Below, piece after piece: positions 39,145-47,468 of a stretch of DNA of 56,040 nt (its first letter is position 1; each line of letters starts with the position of its first letter). This DNA is from a virus. Both the position numbers and the translations under genes were made by a program. The stretch covers positions 1-56,040 of IMG/VR virus record IMGVR_UViG_3300045256_000426. One strand, given 5' to 3'. The notes under the pieces were generated by a model. It saw nothing but the letters and a program-made list of their open reading frames with translations. It was not told the origin of the DNA and ran no database searches.

Positions 39145-39905
39145 AGCAGCGATCCCCCAAGAAGACGAAGCGGCCGAAGCTCGATCCCCTCGTGCCCGAG
39201 AAGCTGTCCGCGGCTAGCTTCGAGAGGAGATGGTGTGCGGAACAATGCAAATTGTGTTTCGGATGCAAAACCCCCTTCCTTCGTCCGTTCGTCCCGAGAG
39301 GATGGACGCGGAAGCTGCTACTCGTCGGGGAGGCCCCCGGCGGCGATGAAGACACTCGTACCGGCCGTCCCTTCACGGGTCGCGCGGGGCGGCTCCTGCG
39401 ACGTCTGTACCGTACTGCCGGCTATCGCGACATTGACGTTGCGCTGGTCAACGCCGTCCGATGCCGCCCCGCCGGAAACGCGACACCGTCTATGTCCCAG
39501 GTGCGAGCCTGTCGTGGTTTCCTTCTGCGGACGATTATCGTACTCAATCCTGCGCGTATCTTGGGACTCGGTGTCGTCGCCGCCCGGGCCCTCACCAACA
39601 CCGGAGACGTCTCCGTCACGGGGCTCCGAGGTCGTCAACTCGAAGTGCCAGGAGTAGAACCGGCGGGCCTCGTCGTCTACTGTACGTACCACCCTGCCGC
39701 CGTCCTCCACGGGGCTACGCACCTAGCGAAACGTATCGTCGAGGATCTTCGACGTTTTGACGCCGCCCCGCGTGCCCTTCCCGCCGGCGAGCTCCCCCAG
39801 GATCTCCACACCCTAGGTGTAGACCTAGAGTGGAGCGCGGACGGCGAGCTTCTCACCATCGGACTGGCGGACGAGAAACATGCCTACGCTTTCGACGCAG
39901 GATAA
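39114..39905 (+). CDS. Uracil-DNA glycosylase (family 4/5-like) fused to the start of a 3'-5' exonuclease domain
   Basis: A 263-residue protein. LLLVGEAPGGDEDT with GRPFTGRAGRLL (about 68-95), NAVRCRP and CTYHPAAVLHG (about 187-197) are glycosylase motifs; the Cys cluster CAEQCKLCFGC near residue 41 and later Cys could bind Fe-S. Residues about 230-263 (LGVDLEWSADGELLTIGLAD) are the ExoI motif (D-x-E) of DNA polymerase proofreading domains. The frame stops at 39905, while the polymerase frame, starting 26 bases earlier, carries on the same domain. Confidence 0.75.
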   Translation: MDQDPTCKGVEQRSPKKTKRPKLDPLVPEKLSAASFERRWCAEQCKLCFGCKTPFLRPFVPRGWTRKLLLVGEAPGGDEDTRTGRPFTGRAGRLLRRLYRTAGYRDIDVALVNAVRCRPAGNATPSMSQVRACRGFLLRTIIVLNPARILGLGVVAARALTNTGDVSVTGLRGRQLEVPGVEPAGLVVYCTYHPAAVLHGATHLAKRIVEDLRRFDAAPRALPAGELPQDLHTLGVDLEWSADGELLTIGLADEKHAYAFDAG

Positions 39906-41733
39906 GAAGCGTATCCAGGAGTACCTCCGCTCGGCGAAGTGGATTGCCGGGGCTAACACCGCTGGAGACGTCGAGAAGCTCGTCGAGTATGGCTTCGACG
40001 TCCCCGACGAATGGGTCGACGGCAGCAGGGTGCTGGACGCCATCCTCCTGTCCCGGATGGTTGACGAGAACGAGGAGAGTTACGAGCTCGAAAGCCAGCT
40101 GCTAGCCCACCACAACGTTCCCCCGTGGAAGCACGAGACGGAGCCCTACAACTGGGTCATCGAGGAAACGGACGGGAAGAAGCGGAAGGTCCGGCGGGTA
40201 GACGCTGCTCGTTGGCCCTCGGAGCTTCGGCGGAAACGCTGTCGGCTGGACGCCTGGGCAGGTCGTATTAACTGCCAGCACTTCGCCTACCAGTACTTCG
40301 CCAAGCAGCCATCCCCCCGTAAACGGCTGCTTGTCGAGTTCACCCATCGGGTAGCTTCGGCGGTATCGCGGTTGACCCTGTCGGGCATGGTCGTCGACAT
40401 GGCGGTGTTCGAAAAGCTCGGCAGCGAACTAGAACGGGATATGCTCGCGGCGAGGGATCAGCTCCAGAAGGCGGCGATTGCCGCCGGCATGCAGGAATTC
40501 TCCCCCTCGAACGACGGGCATATCCGGGAGCTCCTCTACAAACGCCTGGGGCTCCCTATCTTGGAGACTACGAAGAAAGAAGGACTCCCCTGCGTTGATA
40601 AGGACACGCTTAAGCAACTGGATAACCCGGTTGTCGAAATGCTCCTCCGGTATAACGCGGCAGAAAAGCTCTTCTCAACCAACGTGGAGGGGCTACGAGA
40701 TTTTCTCCTACCGATCGGCTACCTCCAAGGAAGCCCGAGTGTTCCTGTCTCTCTGCTGCCCGTCCACCTTAACCCTCTCGGTGCTCGGACCGGACGGCGA
40801 AGTAGTAGCAATCCTAACGTTCAAAATTGGGCCAAGCGGATCCGGGGAATCATTCGGAGTCGACACCCAGACGGCGGCGTAGTCGGCGCGTTCGATTACG
40901 AGAAGCTAGAGCCCCGGATCTTGGGGTGGCTCGCCAAGGAGCCGTTCCTCCTGTCCGTCTTCGGCCCCGGCGGGGGTGGGTATATCGTCATCGCCAAGCA
41001 TATGTGGGGCTTCGAGCCGATCAGCGGTAGCCCCGAGTACCGCGCCACGAAGAGCATCGTGCTTGGCGTCCACTACTGCATGGAGACCGAGAAGATGGCC
41101 CACCAGCTGTGGGTGTTGGGAGTCCGGTTCTCTGCCGACTACGAGGCCCACTGGCGAGAGACCGACCGACTTCGCCGGAAGTACCTCGCCCTTATCCCCA
41201 ATGTCGTCCGGTACATGGAGCGGCAAGAGGACGAGCTCCTCCGGACCCAGCAGATCGTAGCCCCTAGCGGCCAAGTTCGGCACCTTCCGTGTCCCGACGG
41301 GCAGAGAACCCGCGGCTACACCCACATGCGGAACCAGGCGGTGAACTACCCTGTCCAGGAAACCGCCTCGAAGATTACCGGTGCCGCCCTCGTGGGTATC
41401 GAACGGGAGCTCCTGCGGGAATACGGTCTCTCCTACCGGGAGTACCTATCTCTGCTCCTAGAGGGCCGAAAAAAGCTCTTGACAAATGGAGCAGGATGCG
41501 GTATAATTACCCCCAAGATCGCATCCGAGTTGTATCCGTTCTCCCTCCCCATCAACGAAGTCCATGACGAGATCACCGTCGATATCCCTCCTCATACTCG
41601 TGCGAGGGATTACGAGATCATCGTCGAGACCATGCGGAGCGTCCCCGATTTTCATGCCCTCGTCCCCGGGTTCGACGCTCCGCTTTCCGTAGACCCTCTT
41701 CTTTCTCGCCATTGGCACGTAAAGGAGGAGTAG
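39880..41733 (+). CDS. polA: DNA polymerase family A
   Basis: A 617-residue protein. The N-terminal 60 residues (WIAGANTAGDVEKLVEYGF, VLDAILLSRMVDE) are the rest of the exonuclease domain, continuing the C-terminus of the glycosylase ORF in the +1 frame. Palm and fingers: motif A AFDYEKLEPRILGWLA (about 336), motif B RATKSIVLGVHYCM (about 387; Cys where Gly is usual), motif C EVHDEITVDI (about 559). ATG at 39880 has no good ribosome binding site, so coupling or frameshifting from the upstream gene is likely. A perfect promoter lies within the gene at 41479. Confidence 0.85.
   Translation: MPTLSTQDKKRIQEYLRSAKWIAGANTAGDVEKLVEYGFDVPDEWVDGSRVLDAILLSRMVDENEESYELESQLLAHHNVPPWKHETEPYNWVIEETDGKKRKVRRVDAARWPSELRRKRCRLDAWAGRINCQHFAYQYFAKQPSPRKRLLVEFTHRVASAVSRLTLSGMVVDMAVFEKLGSELERDMLAARDQLQKAAIAAGMQEFSPSNDGHIRELLYKRLGLPILETTKKEGLPCVDKDTLKQLDNPVVEMLLRYNAAEKLFSTNVEGLRDFLLPIGYLQGSPSVPVSLLPVHLNPLGARTGRRSSSNPNVQNWAKRIRGIIRSRHPDGGVVGAFDYEKLEPRILGWLAKEPFLLSVFGPGGGGYIVIAKHMWGFEPISGSPEYRATKSIVLGVHYCMETEKMAHQLWVLGVRFSADYEAHWRETDRLRRKYLALIPNVVRYMERQEDELLRTQQIVAPSGQVRHLPCPDGQRTRGYTHMRNQAVNYPVQETASKITGAALVGIERELLREYGLSYREYLSLLLEGRKKLLTNGAGCGIITPKIASELYPFSLPINEVHDEITVDIPPHTRARDYEIIVETMRSVPDFHALVPGFDAPLSVDPLLSRHWHVKEE
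41479..41507 (+). promoter_or_regulatory. Perfect sigma-70 promoter inside the polymerase gene
   Basis: TTGACA (41479-41484), 17-base spacer, TATAAT (41502-41507): exact consensus for both hexamers and spacing. It lies 230 bp upstream of the SSB gene and would separately boost SSB, nuclease, helicase and downstream genes. Confidence 0.8.
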
Positions 41734-41736
41734 TCC

Positions 41737-42105
41737 TTGGCACCATTTTCACGTCGTGGCAACAAGGGGAATTCGATTCGCCTTACTGGGCTCTTCCCGA
41801 TGAAGAGCGGGAAGGGTTTCTGGGGCAGCCTTCGCCCACAAGATATCGAGGACCTCGTCCAGACCATCAAGCAAGCCAAGGCCGACGACAAGGGCCTTGT
41901 GTTCTTCGTTTGGAAGAACGATCGCGATCGCCGAGGGAGCGGGCCGGCCCTGTCTCTCTCCGCCGCTGTGTCCCAGGACCGGCAGGAGGACCGGCAGGAT
42001 CGTGTGCGCCGCCGTCCGATCGGTGCCCCGCAACGTCCTACGCCGGCCGACGACGACGACGACCCGTTCCCGGAGGGAGACGACCCTTTCGGGGACGAGG
42101 GATAG
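41737..42105 (+). CDS. ssb: Single-stranded DNA-binding protein
   Basis: A 122-residue protein, TTG start exactly 8 bases after AAAGGAGG. Residues 1-75 (NSIRLTGLFPMKSGKGFWGS, KGLVFFVWKNDRDRRGSGPA) read as an OB fold; the last 18 residues are DDDDDPFPEGDDPFGDEG, the acidic Pro-Phe tail by which SSBs recruit replication proteins. Position between polymerase and helicase supports the call. Shorter than bacterial SSB. Confidence 0.7.
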   Translation: MAPFSRRGNKGNSIRLTGLFPMKSGKGFWGSLRPQDIEDLVQTIKQAKADDKGLVFFVWKNDRDRRGSGPALSLSAAVSQDRQEDRQDRVRRRPIGAPQRPTPADDDDDPFPEGDDPFGDEG

Positions 42106-42143
42106 AACCTCGGCGTGTTCGAGCTACGGCCCGGAGGTAGGTT

Positions 42144-43130
42144 TTGATTCCTCTCCCGGATAGTCTCACCATCGGCCGCGACGTCGAAGACGAGAAGAAG
42201 CTCCTTTCTGCCGCAAGGTCGTGGCTTGAGCGGGAGGAACGGCCGAAGGGGATCCACGCCAGTGATCTACTCGATCCTCGTAAGGCATACTACCGTCTCG
42301 TCGATCCCAAGGGCACCAGCGATCGAGATGTACCGATCTTCCTAGTGGGGAAGGTGCTTCATGCCTTTGTCCTCGGTTCCCTCGAAGGGAAGGTCGATCT
42401 TTCCGTTACGGACGAGGGCGCACAGTATGACGAGGAACTAGGGCTCTGGTACAGCCCCGACTGGGACAAGGGCGAGATCGCCGAGTTCAAGACTAGCCGT
42501 CGCTTCTATGAACCCCAGACGGCCGGTGACATCGATACCTACCTCGAACAGGTCCTCGTCTACATGGCGGCAAAGAAACGCCGCCGGGCGAAGCTATGGG
42601 TCTTGTTTCTCAACCGGAAGGACCCCGACAGCCGCCGTACCTCCCCCGAGTTTCGCGCCTATACCATCGACATTTCCGAGGAAGATCTTGATAACCTTCG
42701 AGAGCACATTCAGGCCACCAGAGCGGCGCTGGAGAAGGCCATTGCCCAAGGGAGCCCTGCCGACCTTCCGCTTTGTCGAGAATGGCTCTGTGGACCCAGT
42801 ATGTGTCCCTGGTGGGAACAGTGCAAGCCCGCCGGGCGATATGAGGTAGACCCCTCTGCTACCGACCAAACCCCGCCCCATCGTACCGATCTCTCAACGA
42901 CGTATAGTTCCTCTGTCGGCGGAGTTGGAGAAAGCGATCCTGTCGGCGATCCTTCGAGGCCACGTCGAACTCGACGTCGTCGAGGAACAGGAGCTGTCCA
43001 AGATGGGCCGGCTGCTGCTTCGGGCGATCTTGAATCTCGCGGAGACGGGGAGCAAGCCACCGTACCGCCTCGGCGTCGTCGCGCTCGTGGCGACGGACGT
43101 TCTCGGGGGGAACCGGGAGGAAGTTCGTAG
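42144..43130 (+). CDS. PD-(D/E)XK nuclease (RecB/Cas4-like)
   Basis: A 328-residue frame with a TTG start. KGIHASDLLDPRKAYYRL, then EIAEFKTSRRF (E-x-K active site, about 113-123) and DTYLEQVLVYMAA give the nuclease core; Cys at CREWLC, CGPSMCPWWEQC (about 212-230) suit a Cas4-type Fe-S cluster. After residue about 245 the sequence turns into Arg/Gly/Pro-rich low-complexity and overlaps the helicase gene by 275 bases. The natural protein may end earlier, or a frame error may have removed the stop. Confidence 0.75.
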   Translation: MIPLPDSLTIGRDVEDEKKLLSAARSWLEREERPKGIHASDLLDPRKAYYRLVDPKGTSDRDVPIFLVGKVLHAFVLGSLEGKVDLSVTDEGAQYDEELGLWYSPDWDKGEIAEFKTSRRFYEPQTAGDIDTYLEQVLVYMAAKKRRRAKLWVLFLNRKDPDSRRTSPEFRAYTIDISEEDLDNLREHIQATRAALEKAIAQGSPADLPLCREWLCGPSMCPWWEQCKPAGRYEVDPSATDQTPPHRTDLSTTYSSSVGGVGESDPVGDPSRPRRTRRRRGTGAVQDGPAAASGDLESRGDGEQATVPPRRRRARGDGRSRGEPGGSS

Positions 43131-44037
43131 GTACCTCGCCGACGTCGCCCGTTTCCAGGCCGAGAGCGACGTAGCGGACATTCTCCAGAAGGTCCGCGAC
43201 AAGCAGCTGCTCGTCAGCCTGGTCAACGAAGCCGCCGCTCAGCTAGGAAAGGGCGTCCTCGACGTCGGCCACCTTTCCGCCCTCCTCGCGGGTCGGGAGA
43301 AGGGAACGGTCGACGTCGGATCGATCGCGGACCGGATCCGAGACGGGCTACCAGATGCCCCCGAAGGACTCCGACTCTCCAGCCTCCCGAAGCTGTCCGA
43401 AGCGACGGGTGGTGTCTACGGCGTCTGGGTCATAGGCGGGGGCCCCGGCATCGGGAAGAGTACCCTTGCATGGCAGATAGCCCTCGACCTCGGGCGCCGT
43501 CTTCCGATCGTCTACAACGATAGCGAGAATGGCTTCCCGGTCATCATGGACCGCACCCGTAGTATCTTCCAGGGCAACCTGGGGAAGATTCGAGAAGCAA
43601 CGAAACGCATCTTCTACTGTGAGAACGCCCGGGATCTGGACCGCCATCTCGCCGTCGTCGAGCCGCCGGCCCTCATTATCATCGACAGTCTCCAGAAACT
43701 TCCTTCGTCCGTGGAGTACCGACGGGAAAGCTTGGACCGCTGGATCCACCGGCTAGAGATGCTCAAGAAGCGGGGTTATCACGTCCTGCTCGTGTCGGAG
43801 ATCCCGCGCTCCATGTACGACAACGAACCGTCCATCGGTGCCTACAAAGAGACCGGCGAGATCGAGTACGCCGCCGATCTTGGACTCCAGCTGCTTTCGG
43901 ATACCGACGACGGCCCCGTACGTGCGTTCATCGTCAAGAACCGCCATCACCCCAAGAAAGGCTATGTATGTTCTCTCCAGCGAGTACGTAGCTGGTGGTG
44001 GGAGGAAACGGATACAACGTGGACTCCAACGATCTAG
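42856..44037 (+). CDS. DnaB-like replicative helicase
   Basis: A 393-residue protein from a CTG start chosen because GAGG lies about 9 bases upstream and the DnaB-type N-terminal motif (PLSAELEKAILSAILRG) begins before the first TTG at 42925. Walker A is GGGPGIGKST (about 194-203), Walker B LIIIDS (about 272). A RecA-type ATPase core with an N-terminal helical domain. It works with the primase-like protein at 38321 at the fork. Confidence 0.8.
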   Translation: MLPTKPRPIVPISQRRIVPLSAELEKAILSAILRGHVELDVVEEQELSKMGRLLLRAILNLAETGSKPPYRLGVVALVATDVLGGNREEVRRYLADVARFQAESDVADILQKVRDKQLLVSLVNEAAAQLGKGVLDVGHLSALLAGREKGTVDVGSIADRIRDGLPDAPEGLRLSSLPKLSEATGGVYGVWVIGGGPGIGKSTLAWQIALDLGRRLPIVYNDSENGFPVIMDRTRSIFQGNLGKIREATKRIFYCENARDLDRHLAVVEPPALIIIDSLQKLPSSVEYRRESLDRWIHRLEMLKKRGYHVLLVSEIPRSMYDNEPSIGAYKETGEIEYAADLGLQLLSDTDDGPVRAFIVKNRHHPKKGYVCSLQRVRSWWWEETDTTWTPTI

Positions 44038-44111
44038 TCGTTCTGCTCCTCGTGACTATCATGCTATTCGCTAGAAGAATCCCCCGAGGAAGAAGAAAAG
44101 GAGCCAGATAA
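44019..44111 (+). CDS. Possible 30-residue membrane peptide
   Basis: A GTG start with GGAGG 13 bases upstream, overlapping the helicase end by 19 bases. Residues 5-17 are hydrophobic (LVVLLLVTIMLF), followed by a very basic tail (RRIPRGRRKGAR). Short, so confidence is low. Confidence 0.35.
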   Translation: MDSNDLVVLLLVTIMLFARRIPRGRRKGAR

Positions 44112-44120
44112 ACCGCCACT

Positions 44121-44987
44121 ATGGCTTACATCCACTTTTCCTTCGACACCAAGAAGCAGAAGGGGGCCGGTGCGACGAAGCCGGCGTTGCGGCTGTACCC
44201 GCTGGTGTGTATGCACGTCGGCTCTCCACAGTGCGATATGCGCTTCCTCAAGGCGCAAATCGCCCGTATCGAGAACGATCCAAGCGGGCGGTGGGTATAC
44301 ATGGGGGACGGCGGGGAGTGCGTGACAAAGCTTTCGAGGGGGGATGTTTATGGGCAGCTCCTCTCCCCCCAACAGCAGATGGAGTGCCTCCTTGACCTTC
44401 TGCGGCCGATTGCGTCGAAGGGCCTGTTCGGGATTCGAGGCAATCACGGCAACCGGATCTACAAAGAATCCGGCCTCAGCTTCGACCATAATCTATGTAG
44501 TCAGCTGGGTCTGCCATACCTCGGTGTAGCGGCGATGGCGAACATCGTCGTCAACCGTAGCTCCTACGATCTGTATTTCCATCACGGTATTGACAGCGGT
44601 ACGCCGGTTACGTCGAAGGTGAAGCGGGCAGAGGATTTCATGCGCTTCATAAACGCAGACGCCGTGTTTACCGCGCATAGCCACGTCGCGATGGAGCTAC
44701 CACCCGCCGTGCTCTTGCAGGCGGACAACAACGCCCGCCGCGTTTTCACCCGCCTGCGGCACCAGTACATTTGTGGTTCGGCCTACGACAGTAGGACGGG
44801 CTACGCCGAAGACCGCGGCTACCCGCCGTTGCTGCCTTCGTACATCTCGGTGGAGTTCGACGGACGGATCATCGAAGGCCGAGCCGTGAAGGGCCAGAAG
44901 TTCGAGCGGTACCAGAGCGACGGTCAGCACGAACTCCGGCACGATTATATCCTACCCTATCTGGAGAACCAACCCGACAATGGATGA
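44121..44987 (+). CDS. Calcineurin-like metallophosphoesterase
   Basis: A 288-residue protein. CMHVGSPQCD (D/H-x-H lead), MGDGGECV (GD), IRGNHGNR (GNH), FHHGID and FTAHSHV (GH-x-H-like) are the five metal-binding motifs of the family in order. Two metals; hydrolyses phosphodiesters or monoesters. A DNA-processing nuclease or phosphatase role is likely given the replication context. Full length for the domain. Confidence 0.75.
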   Translation: MAYIHFSFDTKKQKGAGATKPALRLYPLVCMHVGSPQCDMRFLKAQIARIENDPSGRWVYMGDGGECVTKLSRGDVYGQLLSPQQQMECLLDLLRPIASKGLFGIRGNHGNRIYKESGLSFDHNLCSQLGLPYLGVAAMANIVVNRSSYDLYFHHGIDSGTPVTSKVKRAEDFMRFINADAVFTAHSHVAMELPPAVLLQADNNARRVFTRLRHQYICGSAYDSRTGYAEDRGYPPLLPSYISVEFDGRIIEGRAVKGQKFERYQSDGQHELRHDYILPYLENQPDNG

Positions 44988-45070
44988 CAAGAACGAACGG
45001 ATGTTCGCTGGTTTTCGTTTCGGTCTGTTCCTGCCATAGGCGCGGCGCGGCGCGGCGAGGGCTCGACCCT

Positions 45071-45256
45071 ATGCCCGAGAACGTGGCAGCAACGACGGAG
45101 CCATGTAACCATCTCGGCACCGCTCTCTGGATCAACAACTTTAGCTGGTGGTGTGGTAGCTGTGGACGGGCCGTTGCCTTCTACAACCTGATCCCGCATC
45201 GTCAGGCGCACGTACCGGGAGAGATCGTCAGTCCCACGGATTTGGAGGATGTGTAG
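45071..45256 (+). CDS. Small zinc-finger-like protein
   Basis: A 61-residue protein from ATG at 45071 (GAGGG upstream). CNH near residue 13 and CGSCG near residue 29 could form one zinc site. A longer frame from 44984 overlaps the phosphoesterase stop, but its extra residues are implausible. Function unknown. Confidence 0.5.
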   Translation: MPENVAATTEPCNHLGTALWINNFSWWCGSCGRAVAFYNLIPHRQAHVPGEIVSPTDLEDV

Positions 45257-45259
45257 ACC

Positions 45260-45352
45260 ATGGACTACTTCTGGTGGGCGCGATGGTTCGTCGCCCAAAT
45301 TGCGATAGGAGTGATGGCGTTTTGGACTCTGCGCGTATTTCGCCTGCTGTAA
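45260..45352 (+). CDS. Tiny membrane peptide
   Basis: A 30-residue frame (MDYFWWARWFVAQIAIGVMA...), one aromatic transmembrane helix with Arg near the end. ATG follows the upstream stop by 3 bases; the end overlaps the next gene. Probably co-translated. Confidence 0.45.
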   Translation: MDYFWWARWFVAQIAIGVMAFWTLRVFRLL

Positions 45353-45795
45353 TCTCCGTCTACCTAGCGCATCCATACTCCAAGAAAGCCGAAGGGAAGC
45401 GCGTCCAGGCCGAGATCGAAAAACTTGGCATCCTCGTAGTCAATCCCTTCGACCGCGGGGAACAGGCGATCTATGACAAGAAGCTTGCCCCGGGCGGCGG
45501 TGGGCTCGATTACAACGACTGCGCCGCGATCGTCAATATGGACCTCTGGAAGATCGACGAGACACGGGGCGTGGTTGCGCTCCTCTTGGATCCCTCGTCG
45601 ATCGGCACGATTATGGAGATCTTCTACGCCTCCCACGTAAAACATCGGTCGGTCTTCTCCTATGCCCCGACCGAACGGTTCGCAGCGCACCCCTGGATTC
45701 GGTACTACAGCAGGGGGGTGTATCAAACCGAACCATCGCTGTATTTGGCGTTGAAGGAATGGGCTGCGGAGTGGAGAGAGCGGAGGGATGCCTGA
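45322..45795 (+). CDS. Nucleoside 2-deoxyribosyltransferase-like protein, copy 1
   Basis: A 157-residue protein, TTG start with AGGAG 9 bases upstream. VYLAHPYSKKAEGKRVQAEI (nucleotide-binding first strand), NPFDRGEQ, DYNDCAAIVNMDLWKIDE and SSIGTIMEIFYASHVKH with the catalytic Glu follow the family order. The enzyme exchanges or hydrolyses the base of a deoxynucleoside or nucleotide. It is followed by a dNTP pyrophosphohydrolase-like gene, so a role in pool editing or modified-base supply is likely. Confidence 0.7.
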   Translation: MDSARISPAVISVYLAHPYSKKAEGKRVQAEIEKLGILVVNPFDRGEQAIYDKKLAPGGGGLDYNDCAAIVNMDLWKIDETRGVVALLLDPSSIGTIMEIFYASHVKHRSVFSYAPTERFAAHPWIRYYSRGVYQTEPSLYLALKEWAAEWRERRDA

Positions 45796-46199
45796 TGTCC
45801 GACCAGACCAACCCAAAGGATCTCCTTGGCATCAAGAAGCCCCCGCTGCATCTCGTCCCGGCCGCGTTGCTGTTGTGGGTGTCGCGGGTGTTCGGCAAGA
45901 GCGCCAGGAAGTATGGCCCCTACAACTGGCGCGAGAAGAAAGTCCGCAAGAGCATCTATCTAGACGCCATTCTTCGCCACGCCCTGGCGCTGCAGGATGG
46001 CCAATGGCAGGACGGAGAAACCGGACTCCCGCACGCTGCTCACCTCGCGGCGAACTGTGCCATCCTCCTCGACGCCGAAGCGTTGGGGTGTCTCCTTGAT
46101 GACATGCCGTGGAAGAACGGTCCCGCCCCTCAGCTTATCGAGCAGCTGGCGGAGACCGACGCCGCCGCGAAGCTCCCTTCCCCTACCATCCCCGCCTAG
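45795..46199 (+). CDS. dATP/dGTP diphosphohydrolase-like protein (DUF5664-type)
   Basis: A 134-residue protein, overlapping the upstream stop. NPKDLLGIKKPPLHLVPAAL, KYGPYNWREKKV, SIYLDAILRHALALQDG and ETGLPHAAHLAANCAILLD match the all-alpha dATP/dGTP pyrophosphohydrolase N-terminal domain common in phages. It would convert dNTPs to dNMPs, possibly shaping the pool for replication or preparing substrate for base exchange by the neighbouring transferase. Confidence 0.75.
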   Translation: MSDQTNPKDLLGIKKPPLHLVPAALLLWVSRVFGKSARKYGPYNWREKKVRKSIYLDAILRHALALQDGQWQDGETGLPHAAHLAANCAILLDAEALGCLLDDMPWKNGPAPQLIEQLAETDAAAKLPSPTIPA

Positions 46200-46216
46200 A
46201 AAGGAACCCTGCCTAC

Positions 46217-46615
46217 ATGAGTACTGAGCCCTCGAAGAACGTCTTCGCGATTAATCCGCCCCAGGATCTCTCTGAGACCAAGTACATCTTGTCCATCTAC
46301 CGTAGTGGTGGGGGTATGTTCGGTGGTAGCCGCCCGACGGTGGTTGCCGTCGACCGCCTGGAGCCCGTGTCTGGAAACGCAGGACAGCCTCACCTCGGCT
46401 ACCGGGGCTACAAGGGCGACAAGCTGGTCGTGGAGTTCCCCGCTTCGTATACATACCTCTTGGTTGCCTCGGAACTCGTAGAGGCCATTTCCTCTATCGA
46501 GCACGCGAAGCGCACCAAGGCCGAACACGAGGAGCTCGACAAGATTTTCGGTCCCTCGAAGGAGGAGGAGGGTCTCGGAGATCTCGAACTGACGCACCCC
46601 GGGAGGTACGTCTAG
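46217..46615 (+). CDS. Hypothetical protein
   Basis: A 132-residue protein with AAAGGAA about 13 bases before ATG. Compact alpha-beta first half (YILSIYRSGGGMFGGSRPTV, GYKGDKLVVEFPASYTY) and an acidic helical tail (ELDKIFGPSKEEEGLGDLEL). Not recognised. It sits between the pyrophosphohydrolase and a common phage DUF. Confidence 0.65.
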   Translation: MSTEPSKNVFAINPPQDLSETKYILSIYRSGGGMFGGSRPTVVAVDRLEPVSGNAGQPHLGYRGYKGDKLVVEFPASYTYLLVASELVEAISSIEHAKRTKAEHEELDKIFGPSKEEEGLGDLELTHPGRYV

Positions 46616-46624
46616 GCTACCGCC

Positions 46625-46942
46625 ATGCCCTACATCCGGAAGGAAGAACGAGAAGATCTCGCCCACGTCGTTGAGCACCTGCGACAGATCGCGGAGACCG
46701 TAACCGTCGGGCAGCTGAACTACCTCATTACCTGTCTGATCGACGCGTACTGGAGTGGTGCCAAGCGCTACTACAACATCGCCATGATTACCGGCGTCCT
46801 GGAGAACGTGAAGCAGGAGTTCTATCGCCGAGTCGCCGCCGAGTATGAGGATGCGAGGAGGCGGGAGACTGGCGATGTCTACGGACAGCTCCTCGCCCAG
46901 GAAGAGGAAGAGGAGGGAGGGGATGAAGCTCCTGGGGGTTGA
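46625..46942 (+). CDS. DUF6899-like small phage protein
   Basis: A 105-residue protein. MPYIRKEEREDLAHVV, GQLNYLITCLIDAYW, AMITGVLENVKQEFYRRVAA and YEDARRRETGDVY follow the pattern of a very common phage protein (DUF6899-like), usually found near replication and nucleotide genes. All-alpha. Molecular role unknown. The C-terminal acidic tail overlaps the resolvase start. Confidence 0.7.
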   Translation: MPYIRKEEREDLAHVVEHLRQIAETVTVGQLNYLITCLIDAYWSGAKRYYNIAMITGVLENVKQEFYRRVAAEYEDARRRETGDVYGQLLAQEEEEEGGDEAPGG

Positions 46943-47468
46943 TCCAGGGCTTCGCCACACCGGCCTCGCAATTCTCGACCGGGACAGCGGGAAGGTGCTG
47001 GATACCGAGCTCCTGCTGTTCCCGGGACGGGGCTACAAGTTCATTGGGACCTACCTCGAATGGATACTCCCTCGCGTCGCCGAGTACGTAGACGAGCACA
47101 AGCCACGCCTCGCTGCCGTCGAACAGGTAGGGTGGTACGGACGCCGACAGCGGATCACGATGCCCCTGTCGCACGTCGCCGGGGCCCTCGTCGGGCTACT
47201 GTGGGGCCGAGCGATTCCGGTGTATCTGCTCCCCGCCAACATGAAGCAAGGCCCCGACGTCGACAAGCGTCGCCCCCGCGGCGTCTCGGACCACGAGCAC
47301 GACGCCGTGCTCTTGGCGAGAAAAGTCCGAGCATGGTTACGTGCCGAATCTGCGGGGGACGCTTCTGGCCTACGCCGTCTCTCTGCGGTCGGATCACGGA
47401 GAATTTCGATAGTGCCGAGTGTGCCTTCCGCTCCTATGTCCAGCGATCCGATCGCGCGAAAGCGATAG
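46923..47468 (+). CDS. RuvC-like Holliday junction resolvase
   Basis: A 181-residue protein. LLGVDPGLRHTGLAIL (residues 2-17) is the RuvC first-strand Asp, LAAVEQVGWYG the conserved Glu, and DHEHDAVLLA (about 127) the C-terminal Asp/His pair. RNase H fold; should cut branched DNA before packaging. The last 40 residues overlap the next gene and are low-complexity, so they may be dispensable. Confidence 0.75.
   Translation: MKLLGVDPGLRHTGLAILDRDSGKVLDTELLLFPGRGYKFIGTYLEWILPRVAEYVDEHKPRLAAVEQVGWYGRRQRITMPLSHVAGALVGLLWGRAIPVYLLPANMKQGPDVDKRRPRGVSDHEHDAVLLARKVRAWLRAESAGDASGLRRLSAVGSRRISIVPSVPSAPMSSDPIARKR

Noticed and set aside
44943-44948. TATAAT on the minus strand within the phosphoesterase gene
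   Set aside because: The -35 position reads TTGGTT, and there is no minus-strand gene downstream.
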